The notes below the pieces were generated by a model. The model was given only the letters and a program-made list of their open reading frames with translations, did not search any database and had not been told where the DNA came from. Made by a program: the position numbers and the translations under genes. Below, one piece after another: positions 18,823 through 28,099 of a stretch of DNA of 64,000 nt; positions within the stretch are counted from its first letter, which is position 1, and every line of letters starts with the position of its first letter. The DNA comes from Microbacterium sp. LWH13-1.2 (GTDB taxonomy: Bacteria; Actinomycetota; Actinomycetes; Actinomycetales; Microbacteriaceae), in assembly GCF_038397735.1 (NCBI RefSeq), contig NZ_CP151635.1, forward strand, positions 3,038,001 to 3,102,000, written 5' to 3'.

Positions 18823-19596
18823 ATGGCTGAACCGATTCCGATGAGGACTGTCGCCAGATCGCCCCGCATCGTCGACGGCTCACGGCTCGTGCATCCGCGT
18901 GGCCGCCTTCCGACCGGGGCACTGGTACTGCTCGGGCTCCTCGCGCTTCTGCCCCTGCTGCTCGCCGTCGTCGACGACCGGTCGGGCTTCCGGCTCGTCA
19001 TGCTGTCACTCGCTCTCTACGCGGGGATGCTGGTCGTCGCCCTCTCTCTCTGGGCGCGATCGCTGCGCGAACGCCTCGTGCGGATCGCGACGTCAGGCCC
19101 ACTGCGCTTCACGCCTCCCGTCCGCGTCCGCGTCGCCCTCTGGCTCGTCCCCACGATCGGGATGCTCCCCGCGGTCGCGAACCTTCTCGTCCACACGCTC
19201 GGCCTCCCGACGATGGGCGGCCGACTCCTCGAGTGGGGGCCATACGCCCTCGGCCTCGTCTCCCTGGTCGGGCTCGTGCGAGAGCTCGTGACCCTGCGCA
19301 CGCCGCTCGGCCTGCTCGTCGACGGACGAGGTCTGCACGGCGTGCGCGGGTCGGCGTCGATCGAGGCGTCGTGGGACGAGATCGACACCGTCGACGTCGT
19401 CGGACCGCACGGCCCGAGACTGGCGATCTCGATCGTCGGTCAGACGCCCGCGATCATCGACGCGCATCGTCTCGGCTCGGATCCGGCATCGGTCGTGAGG
19501 ATCCTCGCCTTCTTCCGCGACCACCCCGAGCACCGCCCCTCCTTGGCAGACGGCGGCACGGCGATGCAGATCGTCACGGGCGAACTGCATCCCTGA
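18823..19596 (+). CDS. Four-helix membrane protein with C-terminal PH-like region
   Basis: The 257-residue protein has four hydrophobic segments at about 32-50, 55-75, 103-125 and 135-155. A soluble tail (about 165-245) contains GLLVDGRGLHGVRGSASIEASWDEI with a split beta pattern like that of the preceding protein. A GGGGGACG stretch precedes the ATG. It is probably part of, or adjacent to, the marR operon. No function can be assigned. Confidence 0.65.
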   Translation: MAEPIPMRTVARSPRIVDGSRLVHPRGRLPTGALVLLGLLALLPLLLAVVDDRSGFRLVMLSLALYAGMLVVALSLWARSLRERLVRIATSGPLRFTPPVRVRVALWLVPTIGMLPAVANLLVHTLGLPTMGGRLLEWGPYALGLVSLVGLVRELVTLRTPLGLLVDGRGLHGVRGSASIEASWDEIDTVDVVGPHGPRLAISIVGQTPAIIDAHRLGSDPASVVRILAFFRDHPEHRPSLADGGTAMQIVTGELHP

Positions 19597-19643
19597 CGCA
19601 CGACGCGCCGGCGCACCCCGGACGAGCCCCGGACGAGCCCCGA

Positions 19644-20054
19644 TCAGTCCAGCCCGCGCTCCGCGAGCCACTGCTTCGCGACGAGCACCGGAGCCCGCAC
19701 GAGCCAGGCGTCCGCGATGATCTCCGCGAGCCGATCCCTCTCGACAGTGTCGAGCTGCACCAGCAGCCCCGGGTACCCGTCGAAATGAGGGATGGAGAAC
19801 AACCCATCGGGCTCCGCAGCGAGCAGCGCCGCCTTCTCCTCCAGGCTCGCCACCCGCACACCGAGCACGGGGCCGTCGGGCCATACGAGTCCGAGATCCG
19901 CGAGCTGGCGGAGGTCCACCTTGCTCGGCCCGCGCACCCAGGCGATCTGACCGCTCGGCAGCCGCCAGGAGGGCTCGCCGGTGTGACCGCCGACGCGCTC
20001 GGTCACACCGGGCAGCGCGAGAGCGATCTCACGGACATCGTCGACGGTCGCCAT
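19644..20054 (-). CDS. MmcQ/YjbR-family protein
   Basis: The 136-residue protein matches the YjbR/MmcQ family, small cytoplasmic proteins with a CyaY-like fold and DNA-binding-like surface. Visible signatures are the opening TVDDVREIALALPGVTE, then PSWRLPSGQIAWVR and the C-terminal TVERDRLAEIIADAWLVRAP. The biochemical role is unknown. The ATG at 20054 was chosen because it gives the family start. The open frame extends 12 codons upstream without family resemblance. The gene is convergent with the preceding membrane protein gene. Confidence 0.8.
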   Translation of the reverse strand: MATVDDVREIALALPGVTERVGGHTGEPSWRLPSGQIAWVRGPSKVDLRQLADLGLVWPDGPVLGVRVASLEEKAALLAAEPDGLFSIPHFDGYPGLLVQLDTVERDRLAEIIADAWLVRAPVLVAKQWLAERGLD

Positions 20055-20122
20055 CCGCCCATCGTCCTCCCCTGACGCGACCCGCCACAATGGCCTCGTC
20101 AGGTCACACGGATTCCGTCGCC

Positions 20123-23116
20123 TCAGCGCACGATGCGCAGCGTCCGCACTTCGAACGGCCGCAGACGCAGCTCTCCACCCTGGCGCCCATCGTCGAGCGC
20201 ATCCTCGATCAGCGACACTTCACGGATCTCCTGGTGCTCGAAATCGGCCACGATCGAACCCACCGCCCTCCGTCCGAGCGCCTCGTAGAGGCGCACGATG
20301 ACGTCGCCTGAACCGTCATCCGCGAGCTTCACCCCCGAGACCACGATGCCCTCGCCTTCGACGGTCACGAGTGGAGCGACCTCGCGGGCGCCGTGCACGA
20401 GCGTCGCCGGGCTGTTGAGCGCGATGCCCTCGGCCGTCGCGATCGCGGCATCCGCTCCGATCACGAAGCCCACCTCGATCGCATGGTGACCGTGATCGGT
20501 GTCGGGGTCGGGGAACCGCGGCGCCCGCAGCAGAGAGAGCCGCACGGTCGTGGCGACCGCGTCATCCGACACCTCGCGCGAGGTGTCGTAGCCGTAGATC
20601 GAGTCGTTCACGAGCGCGACGCCGAAGTCCTGCTCGCGCACCAGCACGAACCGGTGCATCGAGGTCTCGAACTTCGCCGCCTCCCAGCTGGTGTTGGTGT
20701 GCGTCACCCGCGACTGGTAGCCGAACTGCGTCTCGGCCTCGGTGTGCGTGGCCTGGATGTCGAGCGGGAACGCGAGCTTGAGCAGCTTCTCGGTCTCGTG
20801 CCAGTCGATATCGTTGCGCAGCAGCACGGTGCGCTGACCGGGCGCGAGGGTGATGGTCTGCTCGATCGTCGACTCCGAGAACGACCGCGTCACGACGACG
20901 GATGCGGTGCCGTCGACGACGGAGGCCGAGATCGAGTCGACCGCGGTGAGGTCGTCGACGCTGTTGCGGTAGTACTTGTCGATGTCCCACGCGTCCCACA
21001 TGTTCGGGAAGTCCTGGTGCAGCTGGAACAGGTTCGCCGCGCGCCCCTCGGCCACGGCCTCTCGGCCGGATGCCTTGTCGACGGCCGAGACGATGAGCCC
21101 CTCGGCGGAGACGAGCACGGAGACGAGCTCGTTCTCGAGCCGCCATCCGCCGGCCTCCTCCGACAGCGAGACGGATGCCGCACCCGGCGCCTCGACGAAC
21201 GCGGCCCCCAGAGAGCGTCCCCCTCCCACCGAGTTCGGCACGAACCTGAGCTCGCGCTCTCCCTCGCCTGCGAGCGACCGACGTGCGGCATCCGCGAGAT
21301 CCTGCGCATCCGAGAGCACAGCGGAGAGCACCTCGACGGCCTCACGATGCACCCACGCTATGGAAGTGCCGGGCAGGATGTCGTGGAACTCGTGCAGCAG
21401 CACGGTCTCCCACAGGCGGTCGAACTCGGTCTGGGGGTATGCGGCGCCGGTGCGCACGGCATCCGTCGCGGCCCACAGCTCGGCCTCGACCAGCGCGTGC
21501 TCGGCCCAGCGGTGCAGCGCCTTCGTGGCGTGCTGGCTGGTGAGGGTTCCGCGGTGCAGCTCGAGGTAGAGCTCTCCGACCCACACGGCCGGATTCGGGA
21601 TCTCCGCGCGAGCGGCCTCGAAGAAGACATCAGGATGCTCCCACTCGACCCGCGCGCTGCCCTCGAGGTTCTGCAGTCGGGTCGCCTTGCCTGTCATCTC
21701 ACGCGTGGTGCCTCCACCGCCGTCGCCCCAGCCCACCGGGGCGATCGACCGCGATGTCACGCGGTTCTCCTTGAACTGACGCGAGGCCTTGGCGACCTCC
21801 ATACCGCTGAGCTGGGAGTTGTAGGTGTCCATCGAGGGGAAGTGGGTGAACACCTGCGATCCGTCGATGCCCTCCCACAGGAAGCTGTGGTGCGGGAACA
21901 CGTTCTGCTGATTCCACGAGATCTTCTGCGTGAAGAACCACTCGAACCCGGCGCGGCGCATGAGCTGCGGCAGAGCAGGCGAGTAGCCGAAGCTGTCGGG
22001 AAGCCAGACGCCCTTCGAGCGGATGCCGAATTCCCGCTCGAAGAACCGCTGTCCGTACGAGAACTGGCGCACGAGCGATTCACCCGTCGGCATCACCGTG
22101 TCGGATTCGACCCACATTCCGCCGAGCGGCAGGAAGCGCCCCTCGGCGACGGCGGCCTTGACCCTGGCGTAGACCTCGGGCCGGTGCTCCTTGAGCCACG
22201 CGTACTGCTGCGCGCTCGACATGCCGTAGAGGAAGTCGGGCTGCTCGTCGATCAGCGTCGTCATCGACGAGGTGGTGCGGGCCACCTTGCGGATCGTCTC
22301 GCGCACCGGCCACAGCCAGGCGGAGTCGATGTGCGCGTGCCCGATCGCTGAGATGCGGTGTGCGCTCGCCTCGGCGGGGGCTGCGAGCACGCCCGCCAGG
22401 CGAGCGCGGGCATCGGATGCCGTCTGCACGATGCGCTGCAGATCGAGCACGTCGAGGGCGTCGTCCATGGCCTGCAGGATCTGCATGCGTCTCGGCGACG
22501 TCGCCGGCAGCTCAGCCTCCAGCTCGAACAGCACCTCGAGGTCGAGGGACAGCTCGAAGACCTCCTGCTCGAAGACGGCGAGGTCGATGCGGCGGGTGCG
22601 ATAGAGCGGCTCGCGGGACGACGTCTGGACGTCACCCTCCTGCGTCGGCAGGAAGGGGTGGTAGTCGAGCAGCACGGGGTTGGCAGCCGCCTCGAGATAC
22701 AGCTCGACGGGCTCGTCGCCGTGAGCGTCCTCGGTGATCGGCAGCCACTGGTTGCGCGGGTTGATGCTCTTGACCGGGCTGCCGTCAGGCCGGTAGACGA
22801 GCGCCTCGCACTGGAAGCCGGGCATGTTGATGTCGAATCCGAGGTCGATGACGGCCTCGACCCGGCGGCCGGCCCATTCCGCGGGCACGCGACCGGTGAT
22901 CTTGAACCAGGTCGTCGACCAGGCAGGGCCCCACATGCTCGGCACGGAGGCCGGGGCGAAGTCGAGAGCCAGCCCGTCGACGGGGCTGATCGGCTCACCC
23001 GGGAGCTGGTTCACCTCGATCGTGAGGGGCACGGATGCGGAGTGGACGGCCGGGCGGATGCGCTCATCGAGCACCCGCTTGACGCGGCCGACGGTGAGCG
23101 AGGTGTCGTCATGCAT
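20123..23116 (-). CDS. GH38 alpha-mannosidase (cytoplasmic)
   Basis: It cleaves alpha-linked mannose, here probably from imported N-glycan fragments. The 997-residue protein has an N-terminal beta domain, then the GH38 catalytic barrel. GHAHIDSAWLWP at 259-270 includes the zinc-binding pair His262 and Asp264. WLPDSFGYSPAL has the catalytic nucleophile Asp374. The alpha-mannosidase middle and C-terminal beta-sandwich domains follow. There is no signal peptide, so it acts inside the cell. It is divergent from the LacI gene across about 160 bp holding two copies of the locus operator, so the LacI protein should repress it. Length is normal for bacterial GH38 of this subgroup. Confidence 0.93.
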   Translation of the reverse strand: MHDDTSLTVGRVKRVLDERIRPAVHSASVPLTIEVNQLPGEPISPVDGLALDFAPASVPSMWGPAWSTTWFKITGRVPAEWAGRRVEAVIDLGFDINMPGFQCEALVYRPDGSPVKSINPRNQWLPITEDAHGDEPVELYLEAAANPVLLDYHPFLPTQEGDVQTSSREPLYRTRRIDLAVFEQEVFELSLDLEVLFELEAELPATSPRRMQILQAMDDALDVLDLQRIVQTASDARARLAGVLAAPAEASAHRISAIGHAHIDSAWLWPVRETIRKVARTTSSMTTLIDEQPDFLYGMSSAQQYAWLKEHRPEVYARVKAAVAEGRFLPLGGMWVESDTVMPTGESLVRQFSYGQRFFEREFGIRSKGVWLPDSFGYSPALPQLMRRAGFEWFFTQKISWNQQNVFPHHSFLWEGIDGSQVFTHFPSMDTYNSQLSGMEVAKASRQFKENRVTSRSIAPVGWGDGGGGTTREMTGKATRLQNLEGSARVEWEHPDVFFEAARAEIPNPAVWVGELYLELHRGTLTSQHATKALHRWAEHALVEAELWAATDAVRTGAAYPQTEFDRLWETVLLHEFHDILPGTSIAWVHREAVEVLSAVLSDAQDLADAARRSLAGEGERELRFVPNSVGGGRSLGAAFVEAPGAASVSLSEEAGGWRLENELVSVLVSAEGLIVSAVDKASGREAVAEGRAANLFQLHQDFPNMWDAWDIDKYYRNSVDDLTAVDSISASVVDGTASVVVTRSFSESTIEQTITLAPGQRTVLLRNDIDWHETEKLLKLAFPLDIQATHTEAETQFGYQSRVTHTNTSWEAAKFETSMHRFVLVREQDFGVALVNDSIYGYDTSREVSDDAVATTVRLSLLRAPRFPDPDTDHGHHAIEVGFVIGADAAIATAEGIALNSPATLVHGAREVAPLVTVEGEGIVVSGVKLADDGSGDVIVRLYEALGRRAVGSIVADFEHQEIREVSLIEDALDDGRQGGELRLRPFEVRTLRIVR

Positions 23117-23199
23117 GGTGTGATTCTCCGGGCTCGGCGGTGAGTGGGGCGTGGCTCGCGCCCAGGAGCGGGGCGGTCGCCGACAATGCTATCGGATTT

Positions 23200-23215
23200 A
23201 CTAAAGCGATCTAGT
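23200..23215. promoter_or_regulatory. LacI operator copy 1 (GH38/lacI divergent promoter)
   Basis: ACTAAAGCGATCTAGT has dyad symmetry and sits inside a wider TTACTA...TAGTAA inverted repeat. It matches the five-site consensus RCTnAAGCGnTnnAGT. Confidence 0.8.
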
Positions 23216-23252
23216 AACACGCCCGAAAACCGAGTTCGGTGGCTTCCGAGCG

Positions 23253-23268
23253 GCTAAACCGATCAAGT
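23253..23268. promoter_or_regulatory. LacI operator copy 2 (lacI proximal)
   Basis: GCTAAACCGATCAAGT differs from copy 1 at four of 16 positions and ends 12 bases before the lacI start, a position suited to autorepression. Confidence 0.75.
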
Positions 23269-23280
23269 AGTGTGAGGCGC

Positions 23281-24312
23281 ATGACTTCGGGCAAACGCGT
23301 CACCATCGCGGACATCGCGCGTATGGCCGGAGTCTCGCCCGGCGCCGTGTCGTTCGCACTCAACGGGCGCCCCGGCGTGAGCGACGAGACGCGCCAGCGG
23401 ATCCTCTCGATCGTCGAAGAGAACCACTGGCAGCCGAGCTCCGCGGCACGCGCCCTGGTCGGCGCCCGGGCCAACACGGTCGGCTTCGCCCTCGCACGCC
23501 CCGCCCGCTCGCTCGGGTCCGAGGCCTTCTTCACCGACCTCATCGCCGGAATAGAGTCGCGGCTCTCCGAGAGCAAAGTCAGCCTCCAGCTGCGCCTGGT
23601 CACCGACATCGCCGAGGAGATGGAGGTGCATCGGCAGTGGCGGTCGTCGAATCAGGTCGACGGCATCATCCTCATCGATCCCCGCGACGACGATCCCCGC
23701 AGCGACCGGATCGCAGCACTCGACGCTCGCGCGGTCCTGATCGGCTCGAAGCCCTCCCCCGACGGAGCAGTGCCGAGCGTCTGGATCGCCGACGACGAAG
23801 TCGCCGAGACGCTCTTCTCCTACCTCGCAGCCCTGGGGCACACGCGCATCGCCTATGTCGCGGGCCCCGCCGAACTCGAGCACACCCGACTGCGCGCCGA
23901 GGTGCTCGACCGCATGGCGGCCGATGGCATCTCGGGCGACGTGATCACCACGGACTTCTCCCCCGCCAGGGCATCAGCCGTCACTCGCTCCCTGCTCTCG
24001 GGCCGCCTGCGCCCGACGGCGATCGTGTACGACAACGATGTGATGGCCGTGGCGGGCCTCAGGGTCGCACAGGAGATGGGCCGCGCGGTTCCCCGCGACG
24101 TCTCGATCGCATCGTTCGACGACTCGGTGATCGCCGGCCTGATCAATCCGTCGATCACAGCGATGACCCGCGACACGTTCGAGCTCGGCGAGCAGGCCGC
24201 CACACTGCTGCTGCAGCAGATCGTCGCCGGGACGAACCTGCCCAGCGCTCAGGGCCCGACGCCGACCCTCACCGCCCGCGAGAGCACGGCTCCGCCGGCG
24301 GCAGCATCCTGA
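23281..24312 (+). CDS. LacI-family regulator of the N-glycan locus
   Basis: The 343-residue protein starts with the LacI helix-turn-helix (about 5-55: VTIADIARMAGVSPGAVSFALNG, then a hinge helix region ending SSAARALVGAR). A sugar-binding periplasmic-like domain follows (about 65-330, with IVYDNDVMAVAGLRVAQEMG near the end). The repeated 16-bp operator before it, before the ABC lipoprotein, GH5 and GH38 genes, and before the endoglycosidase gene makes it the likely local repressor. The inducer is inferred to be a mannose-containing glycan fragment. The start was chosen at MTSGKRVTIADIA. The upstream open extension covers operator DNA. Confidence 0.9.
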   Translation: MTSGKRVTIADIARMAGVSPGAVSFALNGRPGVSDETRQRILSIVEENHWQPSSAARALVGARANTVGFALARPARSLGSEAFFTDLIAGIESRLSESKVSLQLRLVTDIAEEMEVHRQWRSSNQVDGIILIDPRDDDPRSDRIAALDARAVLIGSKPSPDGAVPSVWIADDEVAETLFSYLAALGHTRIAYVAGPAELEHTRLRAEVLDRMAADGISGDVITTDFSPARASAVTRSLLSGRLRPTAIVYDNDVMAVAGLRVAQEMGRAVPRDVSIASFDDSVIAGLINPSITAMTRDTFELGEQAATLLLQQIVAGTNLPSAQGPTPTLTARESTAPPAAAS

Positions 24313-24344
24313 CGACGGTTCTCCGGCGTCTGGCGACGACGTCG

Positions 24345-25655
24345 TCAGCCGCTGACGACGGTGTTGACGGAGCCGTAGGGGTCGACCCCGCTCGTCGACA
24401 GATCAGGACGGATGAGGCGACGGATGCCGCGCGCGGCGAGCGCTGCATCGTCGAGGGCCGTCTGCGAGGTCACGAACGCCGGGTCGAGGCCGGCCGCGCA
24501 GGCATCCACCCAGGCCTGGAAGACCGCACCCCCGGGGCTGAGAGCCGCGCGACTCACGGGCACCTCGTGCTCGTCGACGTCGACCACGATCGCCGTCTCG
24601 CGCGCTGGCGCCGCAGCGCGCGCGCGCAGTTCGGGGATCAGCTCGGCGAACCGCAGACCGAGAGGCTTGGCCGCACCGCTCTGGTCGATGAGGCCGAGCG
24701 AGTACTCCAGCTCGGGGAAGTCGCCGAGATCGCGGCTCACATCGTGCGAGCACCACCAGGTCACGCCCCAGAGGTTCTCCGTGCGCGCCGCCGATCGCAG
24801 GGTCGCCTCGAGGAAGCCGGGCATCTCGCGCTCGTCGAGGCAGTTCGACGGCGCGCCCACCTCCTGCAGCCAGATCGGTCGCTCGTGATCGATGGCGAAG
24901 GCGCGGGAGAGCTCGATGAGGTACTCGGCGTGGCGGTCTGCGGCGACCGACCTGCCGCCGTAGCGCTGAGCCGTGCCGTTGAAGATCCAGGAGTGGATCG
25001 TGGTCATCTCGCCCAGACGCGATGCGTGCGCGGGGGTGAACCCATGCCCGTCCATGTACCAGACCGCGTCGTACTCGCTGTGGACGTGCGAGAGACCGGG
25101 TGCCGCCCTCTCGGCCGCGGCGAGCAGCGACTCGATCCAGTGCCCTGCTTCGTCGGTCGTGACCGGCCATGGCGACGGGTGCGTGTGCGCCGAGAACTGG
25201 TTCGTCTCATTGCCGAGAGTCAGCCCGAGGAAGTTCGGGGCGTCGCGCAGCGCGCCGGCGAGCGTCTGCACGAGGTCGACCTGCCCGCTGAGCGCGGTCG
25301 GGTCTGTGAACATGTTGCGGTCGTGCCAGGTGTAGAGCCAGGAGGGCACGAAGTCGAAGCTCGACAGGTGTCCTTGGATCACGTCGACGCTGGCGTCGAG
25401 TCCGAACTCGGCCGCGATGTCGACCATGGCGCGGACATCGTCGATCGCCTTCGTGCGGATGAGCGTACGGTTCGGCTGCAGCACCGTCCACAGCGGGAAG
25501 ACCCGCACGTGATCGAGGCCGAGCTCGGCGAGCGCCGCGAAGTCGCGCCGCACGTCATCGGGCGTGAAGTCGAGCCAGGAGTGCATCCAGTCCTTCGACG
25601 GCGTGTAGTTCGCCCCGAATCTCAGGCGAGCATCGAGAGCGCGGCGCTGCGTCAT
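24345..25655 (-). CDS. GH5-type beta-mannosidase (GH5_18-like), N-glycan core
   Basis: The 436-residue TIM-barrel protein begins with [19 protein letters not shown], a pattern I associate with GH5_18 enzymes. Characterised members cleave the Man-beta-1,4-GlcNAc unit at the N-glycan core. The acid/base Glu150 lies in [12 protein letters not shown] and the nucleophile Glu265 in IWLQEVGAP. The usual GH5 WW(C)SHD tail is also present. There is no signal peptide, so it is cytoplasmic. It is divergent from the ABC lipoprotein gene, and an operator copy lies 49 bases before the start. Subfamily assignment is from memory of motif patterns. A general cellulase-like GH5 is less likely given the context. 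Confidence 0.82.
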   Translation of the reverse strand: MTQRRALDARLRFGANYTPSKDWMHSWLDFTPDDVRRDFAALAELGLDHVRVFPLWTVLQPNRTLIRTKAIDDVRAMVDIAAEFGLDASVDVIQGHLSSFDFVPSWLYTWHDRNMFTDPTALSGQVDLVQTLAGALRDAPNFLGLTLGNETNQFSAHTHPSPWPVTTDEAGHWIESLLAAAERAAPGLSHVHSEYDAVWYMDGHGFTPAHASRLGEMTTIHSWIFNGTAQRYGGRSVAADRHAEYLIELSRAFAIDHERPIWLQEVGAPSNCLDEREMPGFLEATLRSAARTENLWGVTWWCSHDVSRDLGDFPELEYSLGLIDQSGAAKPLGLRFAELIPELRARAAAPARETAIVVDVDEHEVPVSRAALSPGGAVFQAWVDACAAGLDPAFVTSQTALDDAALAARGIRRLIRPDLSTSGVDPYGSVNTVVSG

Positions 25656-25703
25656 GTGTCCGGACCTTTCCGACTGAGCCCTCCAGCGAGGACATTTCGC
25701 ACC

Positions 25704-25719
25704 ACTATAACGCTTGAGC
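25704..25719. promoter_or_regulatory. LacI operator copy 3 (GH5 gene promoter)
   Basis: Read on the minus strand the site is GCTCAAGCGTTATAGT, which fits the locus consensus. It lies in the 212-bp divergent space between the GH5 and binding-protein genes. Confidence 0.8.
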
Positions 25720-25773
25720 ACCATATCGCTACCCGGAATACCGCCACTTGGCAGCGAGCGGAGTGGCGAGACC

Positions 25774-25820
25774 TTGACAGACACCGCATCCGATGGTTTC
25801 ATCTGCTAAAGCGTTGTAGT
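25774..25820 (+). promoter_or_regulatory. Promoter -35 and LacI operator copy 4 for the ABC operon
   Basis: TTGACA at 25774-25779 is a full -35 match. The -10 is not clear-cut. The operator GCTAAAGCGTTGTAGT follows at 25805-25820, where it would cover the transcription start. Confidence 0.7.
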
Positions 25821-25867
25821 CCATCTCTGTGGGCACCGCGAATCGCCCGCCTCGAGGAAGAAGCACG

Positions 25868-27169
25868 ATGAAAGTTCCCGCACGCATTGTCGCTCTGGCA
25901 ACATTCACGATCGGCGCCCTGGTGCTCGCCGGCTGCACCGGAGGCGGTGCCACATCCGGCGCATCCGGTCCGATCGACACCTCCGGCGAACTGAGCGGAA
26001 CGATCCAGTTCCAGACCTGGTCGCTGAAGAACGAGAAGTTCACGCCGTACTTCGAAGACCTGATCGACGCGTTCGAGAAGGAGCACCCCGACGTCACGGT
26101 CGAGTGGCTCGACCAGCCGGGAGACGGATACCAGGAGAAGATCCTGAGCCAGGCGAACGCCGACACCCTCCCCGACGTGCTGAACCTGCCGCCGGACATC
26201 GCCTACCCGCTCGTCGCGGCTGGAAAGCTCGTCGACCTCGAGACGGCCGATCCCGACCTGAAGTCCGGGTACAACACCGGCGCATGGGACGCATACAGCC
26301 AGTACCCCGACGTCGAGGGCACCTACGGACTGCCCTGGTACCTCTCCAGCGACGCGTCATGGTGGAACCTCGCCCAGCTCGCCCCCTTCGGCGTCACCGG
26401 GGACAACCTCCCCACCACGGTCGATGAGCTCCTCGCTCTCGCCAAGGACGTCGCGACGGAATCGGGCGGCAAGGTGCAGCTGCTCTCGTCGATCCCGGCC
26501 CTCGACACCTTCACCTCCGCAGGGATGGAGGTGATCAACGACGACGGCGAGTTCGACTTCAACACCGCCGAAGCCGCCGAGATCATCGAGAAGTACGCCG
26601 ACGCGTACGCGGCAGGAGCGATGCCCGCCGAGGCCCTGACCGGCGACTACGGCGGAAACGCCGAGGCCTACATCCAGCAGAAGGTCGCCTTCACCACGGG
26701 TGGCACCGGCTTCACTACCGATCTCGCCAAGGACGCGCCGGCACTGCTCGAGAGCACCGTCGCGACGCAGCGGCTCGGCATCCCGCCGCTCTATGTGCAG
26801 GGACTGAACGTCTCCGCCGACTCCGACAACAAGGAGGCCGCTCTCGCGTTCGCCGAGTTCGCGACGAACGAGGAGAACCAGGTCGCGTTCTCGTCGCTCG
26901 CCGTCGGCACGGCGCCCGGCACGTCGTCGGGTGGTGACGCCGTGGTCGAGAACATCTCGTCGTCGATCACCGACGAGAAGCAGCTGTCGGCGATCGACAC
27001 CGTGTTCACCGCGATGGAGGACGCGAAGGCCATCCCGTTCCAGTGGACGTCCGACATGGCGACGTACATGACCCAGCAGATCGCCCTCGCCGTCAACGGT
27101 GAAGCCGACGCTCAGACCCAGCTCGACAAGATCGTCGAGTACGCCAACGCGAACCGCGTGGACCAGTAA
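25868..27169 (+). CDS. Sugar ABC transporter substrate-binding lipoprotein (N-glycan locus)
   Basis: The 433-residue extracellular solute-binding protein has a lipoprotein signal peptide (MKVPARIVALATFTIGALVLAGC; the lipid-modified Cys is in LAGC at about 23). A type-1 oligosaccharide-binding fold follows, as in MalE-like proteins (LIDAFEKEHPDVTVEW, later WYLSSDASWWN). GAGGAAG lies about 8 bases before the ATG. It heads the operon binding protein-permease-permease-GH92 and is expected to capture released high-mannose glycans. The ligand is inferred from the gene neighbours. Confidence 0.9.
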   Translation: MKVPARIVALATFTIGALVLAGCTGGGATSGASGPIDTSGELSGTIQFQTWSLKNEKFTPYFEDLIDAFEKEHPDVTVEWLDQPGDGYQEKILSQANADTLPDVLNLPPDIAYPLVAAGKLVDLETADPDLKSGYNTGAWDAYSQYPDVEGTYGLPWYLSSDASWWNLAQLAPFGVTGDNLPTTVDELLALAKDVATESGGKVQLLSSIPALDTFTSAGMEVINDDGEFDFNTAEAAEIIEKYADAYAAGAMPAEALTGDYGGNAEAYIQQKVAFTTGGTGFTTDLAKDAPALLESTVATQRLGIPPLYVQGLNVSADSDNKEAALAFAEFATNEENQVAFSSLAVGTAPGTSSGGDAVVENISSSITDEKQLSAIDTVFTAMEDAKAIPFQWTSDMATYMTQQIALAVNGEADAQTQLDKIVEYANANRVDQ

Positions 27170-27172
27170 GCC

Positions 27173-28099
27173 ATGAGCGCGGACACCAGCATCCGGAGCC
27201 GGAGGAAGAGCATCACGTCCCACCGGTGGTTCACCCCGTGGCTCCTTCTCGGCCCCGCCGTCATCTGGGTGCTGGTGTTCGCGCTCTGGCCCTTCCTCAA
27301 CACCGTCTTCCTGAGCTTCACCGACGCGCGCCCCCTGCGGACTCCCGAGTTCGTCGGCGGCGCGAACTACGAGCGGATGTTCGGCGACGAGATGTTCTGG
27401 AACGCCCTGACCACCTGCATCATCTACGTGGTCGTCTGCGTGCCGCTGCTCACGGTGCTCCCGCTGCTGCTGGCCCTGCTCGTGCAGAAGAAGCTCCCCG
27501 GCATCGCGTTCTTCCGCACGACGTTCTACTTTCCGGTCATCGCCTCGGTGGTCGTGGTCGCGCTCATCTGGACCTGGCTGTTCGACAGCAGGGGCATCAT
27601 CAACCAGACCCTCGAGTTCCTCGGACTCGTCGACAAGCCGATGGCCTTCCTCGTCGACCGGTGGCTGCTGCTCGGCTGCGCGATCCTGCTGACGGTGTGG
27701 AAGGGGCTCGGCTACTACATGGTCGTGTACCTCGCGGCCCTCGGCAACGTCGGCAAGGAGCTGCACGAGGCCGCGATGCTCGACGGAGCAGGATCCTTCC
27801 GCCGCTTCCTCTCGGTGACGATCCCCTCGGTGCGCGGAGCGATGCTCCTGATCGCCGTGCTCATAGCGGTCTCGGCGATGAGGGTGTTCGCCGAGCTCGA
27901 CGTGCTCTCCAAGAGCACCGGCGGCCCCGGCGGCTACGACATGTCGCTCGTGATGCTGATCCGTCAGGTGGGCTCCGGCCTGAACGGCAACATCGGCTAC
28001 GCCTCCGCGATCAGCGTCGCGCTGTTCCTCCTCACCCTCATCCCGCTGGCCGCGATCGCCTTCATGAATCGCGAGAAGAAGGCGAAGGTCTCCGCATGA
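27173..28099 (+). CDS. ABC sugar permease 1 (MalF-type)
   Basis: The 308-residue inner-membrane protein has six predicted helices and a binding-protein-dependent permease EAA-like loop (GKELHEAAMLDGAGSFRRFLSVTIP at about 200-225) that contacts the ATPase. It starts 3 bases after the lipoprotein stop, and its stop overlaps the next start (ATGA). No ATPase gene lies in the cluster, so a shared MsmK-type ATPase encoded elsewhere is expected, as is usual for this transporter class in Gram-positive bacteria. Confidence 0.9.
   Translation: MSADTSIRSRRKSITSHRWFTPWLLLGPAVIWVLVFALWPFLNTVFLSFTDARPLRTPEFVGGANYERMFGDEMFWNALTTCIIYVVVCVPLLTVLPLLLALLVQKKLPGIAFFRTTFYFPVIASVVVVALIWTWLFDSRGIINQTLEFLGLVDKPMAFLVDRWLLLGCAILLTVWKGLGYYMVVYLAALGNVGKELHEAAMLDGAGSFRRFLSVTIPSVRGAMLLIAVLIAVSAMRVFAELDVLSKSTGGPGGYDMSLVMLIRQVGSGLNGNIGYASAISVALFLLTLIPLAAIAFMNREKKAKVSA

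Noticed and set aside
24330..24348. GACGAC/GTCGTC palindrome between lacI and the GH5 gene as a terminator
   Set aside because: It is short, overlaps the GH5 stop region and arises from common codons. Not strong enough to list as a terminator.
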